From Pseudobacteriovorax sp. (GTDB lineage Bacteria > Bdellovibrionota_B > Oligoflexia > Oligoflexales > Oligoflexaceae): 64,000 nt of DNA. This document shows, piece after piece, positions 1-8,985 of the stretch. The stretch lies in the NCBI GenBank assembly GCA_013215145.1, contig JABSRP010000023.1, forward strand, positions 1-64,000. Direction: 5' to 3'. The number at the start of each line of letters is the position of its first letter. The first letter of the stretch is position 1. Under the pieces are notes generated by a model that saw only the letters and a list, made by a program, of their open reading frames with translations, was not told where the DNA came from and made no database searches. The position numbers and the translations under genes were made by a program.

Positions 1-964
1 ACTTCTTTCTCTTTGCCATGTGGAATGTCCTCCAAAAGTTATATAAGTTTTTCGGAGGGAAGTGGGATTTCTTTAGAGACAGCACAAGAATTCCGAGTAA
101 ATTGAATGAGCTGTGGAACAGGACTAGGTTAGTTAGGGGGTCGTCAGATAGAAGCTTAACAAGCTCAACCAAAGGGATTAATGCAGCAAGTGCAACTAGG
201 TCGACACATAAATTATATAAAAAATGAGCTAAGGCTACTCTCTTTGCATTGACGTTGCCTTTAACGGAACCTAATGCTGCTGTGATAGTAGTCCCAAGAT
301 CAGCACCAATGACAAGTGCTGCTGCTGGTTCGAAATCAATTATGGACGAGTTCAATGCTGTTAAAGTGATCATCATCATTGCTGAACTAGACTGAATGAG
401 AGCTGTAGCGAGAAATCCGAAAGCGAAGTACACTAGTAATGGGTAGCCTTTGAGTATCGATATGTCGATGACCTCGGTTACTTCGGCAACGCTGTTTTTC
501 ATACTATCTAAACCCCAAAAGAGTAGGGCACCTACGAAAATCAATTGAGAGTATCTATGCCAGCGACCACCTTCTGTAAAAAACACCCGTCCAAGAGCTC
601 CTATTGCCAGTCCCGGTATTACGAAAGCTGAAAATTTTAGCTTGAATCCTAGCAAAGCGACAATCCAGCCAGTGAAAGTTGTGCCTAAATTAGACCCTAA
701 GACCACGCCAATTGCGTTACTAAGACCAAGACTCCCCGAACCTACTAGAGCGAGTAACATAAGGGTGACAACCGAGCTACTTTGTAAAAAAGCGGTGGCT
801 AAAGTCCCACTAAGAATGGCTTTCCAAACACGATTGGTGTGGCGACTAAGAAACGACTTGAACGACTCACCTGCGACAGCCTTTAGTAGTACTTCAAGCC
901 TTTGCATAGCAAGGAGAAACAGGCCTAATCCGGCCAGGAATTCCCAGTAGTGAACTGTATCCAA
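1..964 (-). CDS. Na/Pi-cotransporter family membrane protein, C-terminus cut by window edge
   Basis: I translated the minus strand by hand; about 320 codons are open to the left edge, so the C-terminus lies outside. It is an integral membrane protein with the two internally related repeats of the Na+/phosphate cotransporter family (PF02690), each carrying the hallmark QSSS motif (FLQSSSVVTLM and LIQSSSAMMMI), and GSNLGTT / GADLGTT segments. It would import phosphate with sodium. The start is probably TTG at 964, preceded by AGGGG six bases upstream; an in-frame TGA lies a little further up, so the gene cannot start much earlier. Alternative ATG at 907 lacks a ribosome site and would cut the first membrane segment. 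Confidence 0.85.
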   Translation of the reverse strand, partial: MDTVHYWEFLAGLGLFLLAMQRLEVLLKAVAGESFKSFLSRHTNRVWKAILSGTLATAFLQSSSVVTLMLLALVGSGSLGLSNAIGVVLGSNLGTTFTGWIVALLGFKLKFSAFVIPGLAIGALGRVFFTEGGRWHRYSQLIFVGALLFWGLDSMKNSVAEVTEVIDISILKGYPLLVYFAFGFLATALIQSSSAMMMITLTALNSSIIDFEPAAALVIGADLGTTITAALGSVKGNVNAKRVALAHFLYNLCVDLVALAALIPLVELVKLLSDDPLTNLVLFHSSFNLLGILVLSLKKSHFPPKNLYNFWRTFHMAKRKK

Positions 965-1166
965 ACGACACCCCTGAAGTTTCAAAATAAAATTCCATCA
1001 CAATTACTTACTTATATACCTAGCTAATTTCAAGTATTATGGGCAGAATGGTCCAACTTGGATCTGATGGACTGTTTGAATAATTGGGATTGTTATATTA
1101 AAGAGGCTTCCAAAGAGCGCAATATGATAAATAGCAGTGTCTACATTTCAAAGGATAAACCTCGTC

Positions 1167-2225
1167 ATGGAATTTAAAAAAATCATCGATGCGCAAAGAC
1201 TCTTTTCCCCAGAGACAATTTATTTGAACAGCGCAACTCTTGGACTTCCTCCTTTGACTGTCAAGGAGTCGCTGGAACGAGTGGTGGGAACATGGTATCA
1301 AGGTAAGCTTACTGCCCCAATGTTTGATCAACCTGTTGAAAACTGTAGACAACTGTTTGCGAAGATCATCAACGTTCCTTGCTCATGGGTCTCTATCAAT
1401 TCTACCGTATCGCAGATGGTAGGAACGGTGGTCAACTCTTTAGACAAAGGTTCAGTGGTTTTAACAGTCAAAAATGAATTCACTTCCCTTCTATTTCCGC
1501 TACTACAGAAGGCTCAATGTTCAGAGATAATGGTCAGAGAAGTCAAACCGGAAGATCTAATCGCCTCCATTGACTCAAGTATTGATATGGTTGCGGTCAG
1601 TGCTGCACAATCCGTCGATGGCACAGTGATAAACGTAGATAGATTGGTTGAGAAAGCTAAGGCTCATGGGTGCAAAACACTTATCGATGGAACTCAGGCG
1701 ATAGGTTGGTACTCCCAGGCTTGGCAAGAGGTCGATTATTTGGTAGCTGCTGCCTACAAATGGCTCCTATGCCCACGCGGGGTTGCGTTTATGAGCGTCC
1801 GTCCGGAATTTCATGCAGACCTTCTTCCTGATGGTCCAAGCTGGTTTGGAGGTGAAAGGGTTTGGGATTCGATCTATGGATCTCCGTTGAGGCTGGCAAA
1901 CGATGCTAGAAAGTGCGATGCCTCACCAGCCTGGTTTTCGTGGATAGGTGCTGAGAAGGCGCTTGAACTTATCCATAATATGGGTCCTAAACTTATCGGA
2001 GAGTACAACGTCAATCTAGCAAATCGATTCTTAAACCGTATTGGGTATGAAACGACCCAATCGGCAATCATCTCAGTGAATGCACCTGGCCTTTGTCAAG
2101 CTCTTGCAAAACACAATATCGTAACCAGTGAAAGGTTAGGATCTACTCGAATTTCCTTTCATTTTTATAACACCGAAAAGCAGGTGGATACTGCGGCAGA
2201 ATTTGTTTCTAAGTACCTTCAATAA
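1167..2225 (+). CDS. Class V aminotransferase-fold PLP enzyme
   Basis: A fold-type I PLP-dependent enzyme of the class V aminotransferase / cysteine desulfurase / isopenicillin-N-epimerase group. Visible marks are DGTQAIGW (the aspartate that contacts the PLP pyridine nitrogen) and the AAYKWLL segment with the likely Schiff-base lysine. Length (about 350 residues) is normal. The middle part (SWFGGERVW...) recalls EgtE-like or kynureninase-like members, but substrate is not decidable. An open GTG at 1137 exists; ATG 1167 is preferred because AAAGGA lies about 11 bases upstream. It stands alone, with diverging transporter gene on the left and a receiver gene 380 bp to the right. Confidence 0.8.
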   Translation: MEFKKIIDAQRLFSPETIYLNSATLGLPPLTVKESLERVVGTWYQGKLTAPMFDQPVENCRQLFAKIINVPCSWVSINSTVSQMVGTVVNSLDKGSVVLTVKNEFTSLLFPLLQKAQCSEIMVREVKPEDLIASIDSSIDMVAVSAAQSVDGTVINVDRLVEKAKAHGCKTLIDGTQAIGWYSQAWQEVDYLVAAAYKWLLCPRGVAFMSVRPEFHADLLPDGPSWFGGERVWDSIYGSPLRLANDARKCDASPAWFSWIGAEKALELIHNMGPKLIGEYNVNLANRFLNRIGYETTQSAIISVNAPGLCQALAKHNIVTSERLGSTRISFHFYNTEKQVDTAAEFVSKYLQ

Positions 2226-2608
2226 AGTGACAGAAAACTCTCGAATCAGTCAATTACCGTAATATGAAGGCGTATTGTGGCAAACATAGGCCCCTAGCAG
2301 AACGTTGATATAGGCAGAACCGCTGTTTTCCTCAAGTCCTACTTCCAGCGCATAAAAATACTCGTTATTTGTTGGGGAGGTATTTTAATAGATAATTTTA
2401 TGATTTTTATCCCTATGGAAGATGTCGATTTTTTGGAAGTAAAACCTAACTGACGGTTTTATACAGTTGAATAAAATTGTGATTTTGAAAGCTTATAAAC
2501 ATGTTTTCATAAATGGTAAAGCGCGAACCCTCCTTCGCCGAGATTTTAACTCTGGTTGCGGCATTAAAGTTTTGGTGGAATTGGTAGTCATCGGGAAGAG
2601 GTAAATTA
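2226..2608. other. Intergenic, AT-rich, no gene seen
   Basis: About 380 bases between the aminotransferase and the receiver gene. It is AT-rich around 2390-2510, as expected for a promoter region of the receiver gene. No credible ORF, RNA gene or strong hairpin was found. Confidence 0.4.
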
Positions 2609-2977
2609 ATGAAAACTAGGCCTAAAATCCTTGTTGTAGAAGACGATCCCTATATTGCACAAATATACACAGAGATCCTCGAAGATCAGGATTTTGATGT
2701 TATATTAGCTGAACACGGTACCTTGGCTTTGAAATTAATATCTAAACATTCACCAGAGCTCATCGTCATGGATTTCATGCTTCCCGATTACACCGGTGAT
2801 CAGCTTGCCGAGAAGATTGGGGATGTTTGTCCTTTTGTTTTCGTTAGTGGAGTTGAAGAACATTTTCTTCGAGGTCGTGAGTTTAATGGATTGTTTTTGA
2901 ACAAGCCATTTTCATCTCAAGATCTTGTGAAAGCAGTAAATGAGTCGTTTCAATCTCAAAACAAAGGCCAGGCTTAA
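2609..2977 (+). CDS. Single-domain response regulator (CheY-like receiver)
   Basis: A stand-alone receiver domain of 122 residues without output domain. Acidic pocket E11-D12-D13, phosphoacceptor D55 in IVMDFMLPD, switch serine in FVFVSG and the conserved lysine in NKPF are all present, so phosphorylation should work. Such proteins act by protein-protein contact, like CheY or Spo0F. The start ATG has AGAGG upstream. No kinase is adjacent; the cognate kinase may be one of the several elsewhere in the window or genome. The stop overlaps by four bases with the convergent hydrolase gene. Confidence 0.9.
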   Translation: MKTRPKILVVEDDPYIAQIYTEILEDQDFDVILAEHGTLALKLISKHSPELIVMDFMLPDYTGDQLAEKIGDVCPFVFVSGVEEHFLRGREFNGLFLNKPFSSQDLVKAVNESFQSQNKGQA

Positions 2978-3894
2978 AACGATTGTACGAACTCAATAAG
3001 CGCTCGGTTAGTCTCTTCAGGCTTTTCTAAGTGAGGTAGATGAGCGGCATCATCAACGGTGACCATCTTAGCGTGAGTGATCTGAGATTTGATCTTGGTA
3101 TAAAAACTATAGGGAAAGGTTTGATCCTCACGCCCCCAAATGACGAGTGTTGGAATGCCTAAGGCGTTAAGTGCTTTGTATCCGGATTCGTAGTTTTGCA
3201 CGGGAACCGATCTCATAGTTCGTAGCATGGCAGGATCTGTTCCTTTTACCTTTAGCTGATCTGAAAAAAACTGTAAGAACGCGGCAAAAGGTTCGGGATC
3301 TAAAAAGTACTTCACGTTTTGCCGGTAAATGATGGCCCTACCAAACAGAGAAAAGACGAGGTCACCTATCACTGGGATATCTCGGAACTTAGCCAAAAAC
3401 GGAACCTCGATAGGAAATCCAGCAGGTCCGATTAAGGCGATCGATGCGACCTCCTTGGGGTAGGTTTGTGCATAATGAGAGGCAACAATGGCCCCCATAG
3501 ATGAGCCGACTAAATGAAAGCGAGAGATTTGCAAGTGGCGCACTAACTCGTTAAGCTGACTTATGTAGAGGTTTAGATCGTATTGGGAGTCGATTCGGTC
3601 AGAATAACCTCTCCCATAAAGGTCATAGCGTAGAACGCGAAACCCATGTTTTCTTAGTCTCGATGTGGTTGCGTCCCAGCTCTTCATAGGGCCAGATACC
3701 CCGTGGATCAGGACCACGGTTTCACCATTTGATCCATCTCCCAACCATTCATAGTGTGTTTGTCCATGACTGAGTTGAACCTGCTGCTTGAACTCCTCAG
3801 GGTAGCGATCAGATAAGTCAGAGACTGTTGTCTCTTTCGAGCAGGATAGGTTAAGCAGAATCATTATGACGAGTAACATCCGGAAAGCGAGCAT
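2974..3894 (-). CDS. Alpha/beta-hydrolase lipoprotein
   Basis: A membrane-anchored alpha/beta hydrolase. The N-terminus is a lipoprotein signal peptide with lipobox LNLSC (C18). The hydrolase fold shows the oxyanion HG motif in LIHGVSG, the nucleophile elbow GSSMG with S132, the acid in WGREDQ and the base in AAHLPHLEKPEE near residue 285. Resemblance is to the MhpC/haloperoxidase-type carboxyl-ester hydrolases; the substrate is unknown. ATG 3894 is preceded by GAGGAG. Convergent with the receiver gene. Confidence 0.88.
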   Translation of the reverse strand: MLAFRMLLVIMILLNLSCSKETTVSDLSDRYPEEFKQQVQLSHGQTHYEWLGDGSNGETVVLIHGVSGPMKSWDATTSRLRKHGFRVLRYDLYGRGYSDRIDSQYDLNLYISQLNELVRHLQISRFHLVGSSMGAIVASHYAQTYPKEVASIALIGPAGFPIEVPFLAKFRDIPVIGDLVFSLFGRAIIYRQNVKYFLDPEPFAAFLQFFSDQLKVKGTDPAMLRTMRSVPVQNYESGYKALNALGIPTLVIWGREDQTFPYSFYTKIKSQITHAKMVTVDDAAHLPHLEKPEETNRALIEFVQSF

Positions 3895-4010
3895 GAAGCG
3901 ACTCCTCGTTAACCTATGAACAATAAGATGGGACTGTTAAGCGATGAGGACTTAACGGTCTCACGTTAATGCTGCTAGAGCTTTTACTCATTGACCTAGG
4001 TCAAGAAATG

Positions 4011-4628
4011 TTAGTCACTAGATTTACTGAATTTTTTGCGTCTAATGCGGCTGAGAGTTGCTGGGTCAACACCCAAAAAAGAGGCGATATCGGACTGATT
4101 CACGCGATCTTCGAGCCCAGGGAAGTCGATTTTAAAAGCTTCATAGCGCTCACTTGCATCAAGGGATAAGAGTTGAAACTCTCGTTTTTCCCTAGAAATA
4201 TAGTGGAGTTCGGCTATACGACGGCCTAATTTTTGCCATGCTATGCCTCTTTCGAAGTAGCTGGCAAGGTGCTCAAAACTGGTTTCAAATATGATGCTAT
4301 CTTCCAAAGCTTCTATCGTTACGTGAGCCGGCTGCTTGGTTAGAATGGTGGCAAACGATCCTATAGGAGATCCTTCTATGCAGAAATTACGAATTATGCT
4401 GCGGCCTTCACTCGTACTGTAATAGACTTTAAAGACTCCCTCCGCAACAAATCCTACACGATCATGGATGTCTCCCACTGTAGTAAAGGTTTCATGTTTT
4501 TTGAATCGGCTCAGGCGTAGACCGGAAGAAAAGCTTGCAAACTCTCCGGATGATAGAGGTGATAAGGAATTAAAGTAGGCTTTTAGTCCTTCGAGTCTCA
4601 AGGTTTCCTCATAAATATTATGTAACAC
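4011..4628 (-). CDS. Crp/Fnr-family transcription regulator
   Basis: 205 residues with an N-terminal cyclic-nucleotide-binding-type beta barrel (residues about 35-120) and a C-terminal winged helix whose recognition segment reads QSDIASFLGVDPATLSRIRR (about 178-197). No cysteines of the Fnr iron-sulfur type cluster set are apparent. The start is a GTG at 4628 with weak ribosome site, so the first residues are uncertain. It probably senses a small effector or redox signal; the target genes are not shown by context. It faces the hydrolase gene with a 116-bp gap. Confidence 0.85.
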   Translation of the reverse strand: MLHNIYEETLRLEGLKAYFNSLSPLSSGEFASFSSGLRLSRFKKHETFTTVGDIHDRVGFVAEGVFKVYYSTSEGRSIIRNFCIEGSPIGSFATILTKQPAHVTIEALEDSIIFETSFEHLASYFERGIAWQKLGRRIAELHYISREKREFQLLSLDASERYEAFKIDFPGLEDRVNQSDIASFLGVDPATLSRIRRKKFSKSSD

Positions 4629-4680
4629 AACGATAGCTTATAACGAAATCTAAGGGAAGCTGACTTAATGATTCTTAGCG

Positions 4681-4709
4681 AAAAAAAACGAGGCCTCATT
4701 GAGGCCTCG
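4681..4709 (-). terminator. Rho-independent terminator of the trypsin-like gene
   Basis: A 10-bp perfect inverted repeat (4689-4698 with 4700-4709, CGAGGCCTCA / TGAGGCCTCG) followed, when read on the minus strand, by eight T (A-run 4681-4688). It lies 40 bases after the stop of the serine protease gene. Confidence 0.85.
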
Positions 4710-4749
4710 CGTATCAGGAATAATCATAGATAGATCAAAGTTCTCTTGC

Positions 4750-5619
4750 TTATCTAATAGGCTGCTCCAAGGTAGCAGATACGCTGTCCAAGAAGGCCCG
4801 AGAGGCTCTAGAGTTAATATTTACATAGGAAGAGCTGAAGAAGCTTCCACCGGACGTGACTCCGACTAGCTCGCCATCCACTAACATGGGACCACCAGAG
4901 TCACCGGGTCCAGAATTTACGTCTATACCGCAATCGGTCCGACAAGTTGTACGACTAGGTCCGCGGAAGGTGATGAAGTTTGAGACGCCACCAATCGTAA
5001 TCGTTCCCTTACGCTTAGTCCCTACGGAATCATCATCAGCTGCTGGTCTAATGGAATCAGCACCAAATCCAATGATGGTTGCGGTTTCACCTCGGCGAGG
5101 CTGAGCGCTTGCAATAGGAGTTGTGGCTTCTGAGACGTAGTCCTCAAAATATAGAATTGCCAAGTCATTGGATGTGACGGTCGCTATGTTACGTCGGTTG
5201 ATGCTTGGGTGGCGGAAAATTCTAGATGAGGTGGCAATGCGTTTGAAGCCACCGGAAATACCATTGGATGGATCATCATCTGTATCGATAGTTTCATCCC
5301 AATCCAAGATCAGAATCTCATCTTCGAGTTCTTCATTCAGGCCTCGTCCAGCTTGGTTGGATATATATTCGGTACAGTGTGCTGCCGTAAGAAGCAGCTG
5401 TGGTTGTACAAATGTGCCTGTACACACAGAGCCGCCTTCGCCTTCTTGGGCGAGGTTATAGATGAAGACCACAGAAGGGTCGGTAGTGTAAGGAATTTCC
5501 AGTCCGTCCACGACTTTTAGGTCTGATGAATCTGACTGTGTGTTAGAACCACAAGCTGCAAGAAGAGCAAGTGAACTGAAAACGCCAACAAGTTTTGATT
5601 TTGCACTGAAATTTACCAA
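4750..5619 (-). CDS. Trypsin-like serine protease lipoprotein
   Basis: A chymotrypsin-family (S1) endopeptidase exported as a lipoprotein: lipobox LLAAC with C23. The catalytic triad is complete: H81 in LLTAAHC, D152 in NDLAIL and S241 in GPGDSGGP. The segment KVVDGLEIP (about residues 35-43) sits where the S1 activation cleavage usually lies. Paired cysteines around residues 66/82 and 226/230 suggest disulfides. The TTG start at 5619 has GGGAG upstream. Exported trypsin-like proteases are common in predatory and scavenging marine bacteria; the role here is inferred only as extracellular proteolysis. Confidence 0.9.
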   Translation of the reverse strand: MVNFSAKSKLVGVFSSLALLAACGSNTQSDSSDLKVVDGLEIPYTTDPSVVFIYNLAQEGEGGSVCTGTFVQPQLLLTAAHCTEYISNQAGRGLNEELEDEILILDWDETIDTDDDPSNGISGGFKRIATSSRIFRHPSINRRNIATVTSNDLAILYFEDYVSEATTPIASAQPRRGETATIIGFGADSIRPAADDDSVGTKRKGTITIGGVSNFITFRGPSRTTCRTDCGIDVNSGPGDSGGPMLVDGELVGVTSGGSFFSSSYVNINSRASRAFLDSVSATLEQPIR

Positions 5620-6076
5620 GATATGTCTCCCATCACGTTATTGGTAGGTTAGCCAGTCAATAGCAGTCTAAAAATTTTTTGTAAATAAAAAACTTGGCTG
5701 AATAGCCAAGGCTGAATTTTGCCTTAGTTAAAAAATGCCTTAAAACACACTGTATACAAACGATTCACGTTGTGACTTGAGAAAAATTCAATAAGCCTTG
5801 CGGTCACCTATTTCGCTTTCATACAACCGAAAGTAAAGCTCTTCACACTGCCTGAAAATGATTCAAGGTATCGCGGTATAAATTATACGACTAACAGTTT
5901 TCTTTAGCGTGAACTTTGGAAGAGGCTTCTGAAGGAGATTTTATGGCCTTTGCTGAAACCATTTCATCAATTTAGGGTCAAAGCGTATTGCAAGTGTTTG
6001 CATTATTAGGCATAGATTGGACGCTAGACACAGTTATATTTTGCCCCAATCACAACGTATCTGGAGACCAAGTGCT
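5620..6076. other. Intergenic with possible promoter region and mini-ORF
   Basis: A 457-bp gap between divergently transcribed protease and propeller-like lipoprotein genes. It should hold both promoters. Apart from the ten-codon ORF at 5943-5975, no gene or strong hairpin was recognised. Confidence 0.4.
5943..5975 (+). other. Ten-codon ORF with strong ribosome site (possible leader peptide)
   Basis: AAGGAG followed by six bases and ATG opens a reading frame for MAFAETISSI and TAG. It lies about 100 bases before the downstream lipoprotein start. The near-ideal ribosome site on such a short frame suggests either a leader peptide or the remnant of a lost gene. Speculative. Confidence 0.3.
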
Positions 6077-7399
6077 ATGATTAGGCGAACGCTCTTTGTT
6101 GGTTTTTTAGTTTCTTCTCTTATTACTTTTGGCTGTCGCAATAGCGACGATGATGACAATGCTCCTGTCTATCCGCCGTTACCTGAAGCCCCTGCAGCTG
6201 ACTTGATGCTGAGCGATATGAGTCAGCGATTGCTTATAGCCGATGGAGCCGAGCCACGGTTAACGATGGTGGAGATAGCTACGGGTGAGATCATTAAAAC
6301 CTTCGATATTGAATCAGTAGCCCGTGTATATACGGGTCCAATCGGGAATTTTGCTTATGCCGTTCAGGCAAGGGCTGGTGTCGTGGACATTATAGACGGA
6401 GGATTTTCAACAAACATTGAGCAAGGTATCCCCTTTAAGTTGGCTCCCAGCATACATAGTCAGCAAGTAAAAGGAGCTCTACCGATTCACTTTGTCGGGA
6501 AGCAAGGCTACTCTGCTATATTTTTTGATGATGAGGGTAAGGCGCGTTTCATTCCTGAGCCGATTCAAGCAAACTCCATTGCCGAGAGTATTGAGATCGA
6601 TTCGGGAGCTCCCCATCATGGTGTTGCTTTAGCTTTCGACCAGTTCTTTTTGCTAAGTAAGCCAGTCTTTATCGAAGGAGTGGAACGAGCCGCGGCGGGG
6701 GGGATTCAAGCATTCGATTCACAAGGCCAGCAGCTTGACCAAGACTTTCCCACCTGCCCACGACTCCACGGTGAAGCGAGTACGAGCACCGCTGTAGCCT
6801 TTGGCTGTGGCGATGGAGTCCTCATATTGCAGGCAGAAAACAATACTTTGAAGTCGATTAAGGTAGCCAATCCCCAGCTCGAGGACGGCGCAAGCCCTCG
6901 TGTGGGAACCATCGCCGCTCATGACGGTGTGCCTTATATGATTGGTAACTTTGGTAGTCAACGATATGTGGCCATCGATCCTGAAAAGGAGCGCTTGGAC
7001 ATCTATGATCTACCCATCGATTATGCACGATTTGCCTTTTCCAAGGACGGAGAAAAACTGATTTTCTTGAGCAAGGATGGCGAACTACTGATTGTGTCGA
7101 GTGACGATCATAGTGTGATTCATCGTTCAAAAGTGACGTCGCCCTCAACCGGTGAGAACCATGGGGCAACAGATCCGAAAATGGTTGTTGCACCTGGATT
7201 TGTTTTTGTAACAGATCCGGCAAAAGCCGTAGTACATGCCTTTAGCCTCGATCGTATGTCTATCGTCTCAACATATGAAGTGGGGGGGCGCACCTACTAT
7301 GATAGCGATGTTAGATTTTCCAGCAGCCGACTAGTATGTTGGCTCCATCGACCAGCTATGGGCTGTACTCAGATTGCTTCATCTGAGTACAGTTTTTGA
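6077..7399 (+). CDS. Lipoprotein with WD/YVTN-like beta-propeller character
   Basis: 440 residues. The signal peptide ends in a lipobox-like ITFGC at about residue 20, followed by an Asp-rich stretch (RNSDDDDN), typical of surface lipoproteins. The rest has repeated short beta-strand patterns (for example RLLIADGAEPRLTMVEIATG and FAFSKDGEKLIFLSKDGE) resembling YVTN/quinoprotein-amine-dehydrogenase-like propellers; no enzymatic motif is evident. ATG 6077 is chosen because GGAG sits ten bases upstream and the signal peptide starts there; an open frame continues upstream to 6017. The final codons coincide with a terminator hairpin. Confidence 0.7.
   Translation: MIRRTLFVGFLVSSLITFGCRNSDDDDNAPVYPPLPEAPAADLMLSDMSQRLLIADGAEPRLTMVEIATGEIIKTFDIESVARVYTGPIGNFAYAVQARAGVVDIIDGGFSTNIEQGIPFKLAPSIHSQQVKGALPIHFVGKQGYSAIFFDDEGKARFIPEPIQANSIAESIEIDSGAPHHGVALAFDQFFLLSKPVFIEGVERAAAGGIQAFDSQGQQLDQDFPTCPRLHGEASTSTAVAFGCGDGVLILQAENNTLKSIKVANPQLEDGASPRVGTIAAHDGVPYMIGNFGSQRYVAIDPEKERLDIYDLPIDYARFAFSKDGEKLIFLSKDGELLIVSSDDHSVIHRSKVTSPSTGENHGATDPKMVVAPGFVFVTDPAKAVVHAFSLDRMSIVSTYEVGGRTYYDSDVRFSSSRLVCWLHRPAMGCTQIASSEYSF
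7363..7397 (+). terminator. Terminator embedded in the 3' end of the lipoprotein gene
   Basis: A perfect 12-bp stem (7363-7374 with 7381-7392), loop TGCTTC and five T at 7393-7397. The hairpin encodes the last residues of the lipoprotein and the stop codon TGA begins at the last T. Confidence 0.85.
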
Positions 7400-7484
7400 T
7401 AGTTTCTAGTCACTTGTAGTTTTCCTCGCGGTGGCGAGGCTTTATCCTTGTCTCATTGTTAAAACCACCAAGGAGAACAAGGAT

Positions 7485-8000
7485 ATGAAACTCTTTAAAG
7501 TACTAGGATTGAGTCTTGGCCTCTCGTCATTTTCAGCTGCATATGCAGCTCCCGTTGTTGACTGTGACGACGGTCTAGTGGAATTTGTTGAATCATCTCG
7601 CCCTCATTGCAGCATCTATGCAACGGGTACCCAATTGGGAACTAACGCAAATATACCAGCAACCCTACTAACGGGACAAAACTATGAGGGCGTCATAGGA
7701 GTGGGCAATACCAGCCCATTTTATTTTTCTGCCTCAGGAAGTTATGTTTTGGCAAACTATAAAGCCGTTCAGACCTACGGTAATCGCATCAACCAGCGCT
7801 GGTCGACCCAGAACCAAATGCGACTTCATGAAGACACTGGGCGCGTTCAGTTTCGCTCTGTGACATGGAATTCCTCTTGGGTATCTCTAACTAGGCGTTC
7901 ATGCTATCGCGCTAGCAATGGCAACTTACTTATGACAGCCTATAATTCCTACTCTAGGACATTTTTGAATGTTGTTTTTGCCAAAGCCTGTCTCCATTAG
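7485..8000 (+). CDS. Small secreted protein of unknown function
   Basis: 171 residues with a clear Sec signal peptide (MKLFKVLGLS... ending SAAYA-APV). The mature part has five or so cysteines (VVDCDD, PHCSIY, RRSCYRA, AKACLH) that could form disulfides, and is rich in Ser, Asn, Tyr and Thr. No family recognised. ATG 7485 has an AAGGAG-type site; the open frame extends to a GTG at 7431 but that start would bury the signal peptide. It has its own terminator 40 bases downstream. Confidence 0.7.
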   Translation: MKLFKVLGLSLGLSSFSAAYAAPVVDCDDGLVEFVESSRPHCSIYATGTQLGTNANIPATLLTGQNYEGVIGVGNTSPFYFSASGSYVLANYKAVQTYGNRINQRWSTQNQMRLHEDTGRVQFRSVTWNSSWVSLTRRSCYRASNGNLLMTAYNSYSRTFLNVVFAKACLH

Positions 8001-8035
8001 ACCAAGTTGCTTTACTAGTAGGTTTTATTAGTTTT

Positions 8036-8067
8036 AAAAGACGAAGGTCATATCCCTTCGTCTTTTT
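8036..8067 (+). terminator. Rho-independent terminator
   Basis: Stem GACGAAGG (8040-8047) with CCTTCGTC (8055-8062), flanked by AAAA and TTTTT, so it may work in both directions. It ends the small secreted protein gene. Confidence 0.85.
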
Positions 8068-8209
8068 CATGGTTTCTCTACAATCTATAGAATACATGCC
8101 GCGAATTTTCAAAATCAAATCAAGTGGTGTTTACCTGTTCGCTTTTACTTGTTAATATTGCCTCATTATCTCAACACTCAGCAGAAGTCTATGACTTGTA
8201 AGGAACTCG

Positions 8210-8975
8210 ATGTCTTTGCCTGGAGTTATTGTATCGGCCGGAATCTTGGGATTAGTTGCTTACGCCTTAGTTCAGACCTTGGATCTCAATTTGAAGGCTA
8301 CCAAAAATGTTGAAGAGCGGTTTGAATTAGAAAGTATCGAGCGAGCTCTGATAGCCAATGTTTCCTGTGAGGAAACCTTCGTAGCGGCTGGCCTTGGTTC
8401 CATACCAGTAGCATCTGATTGTAATTCAACGGCAACAAACCAAGTACCTCCATTTTTTAACCTAGTCAGGGAAACACCATTTGGACCTCGGAATCTTTTT
8501 GGGAGGAGCTGGAGCTGCAGATGGTAATTATCGTGTGAGGGCCAGTTGCTCAGCTAGTGCTGGCAGTTTGATTGACCAGGCTATTCCAGTGAGAGGACGC
8601 AATGCCCTTACTAATAAGGCTATAGCATGGAATACTCCAGAGGCCGTTATCATCGGTGGAGCCGGTCGCATTCCTCTATGTTTTGGCAATTCGGCTACGA
8701 TTGAGATTGCTCAGGCCGTATTTAATAGTACTGGGTTTCAGACCTTGTCGGGGCCTAGTTCTGCGTTTATTCCGGTATTGAATCAACAGTCTCATCCCTC
8801 GGATATTACTCAAATTAATGGTTCTGGTTTGCGCTGCGATGAAAGTCGCGGCTGGCGCATCACGGGATGCTATATTCATGCGATCGGAACACGAGGCGAT
8901 ATCAGCCCGATTCCCAATGGGTGTATCTCCCTCGATCACGCAACCTCATCTTTGACGGTTCTTTGTGCCAGGTAA
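8210..8975 (+). pseudogene. Frameshifted prepilin-like protein
   Basis: Two overlapping frames (8210-8527, 8481-8975) together read as one protein. The first frame starts SLPGVIVSAGILGLVAYAL, a prepilin-type hydrophobic helix, and ends at NLFG; the second resumes with GGAGAADGNYRVRASC. The intact paralogue at 37356-38303 shows the same order (NLFGANG..., then VVTASC). The shift is +1 at 8496-8503, TTTTTGGG, meaning one extra T or G. The usual leader ending in Gly is also missing: ATG 8210 falls at the position of mature residue 1, and a leader-like KEL is found in another frame just upstream. Either a decayed gene or sequence errors. Confidence 0.7.
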
Positions 8976-8985
8976 GCACCTGCTT

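Noticed and set aside
642-950. Plus-strand open frame of 102 codons
   Set aside because: It is antisense to the Na/Pi cotransporter, whose motifs are unmistakable.
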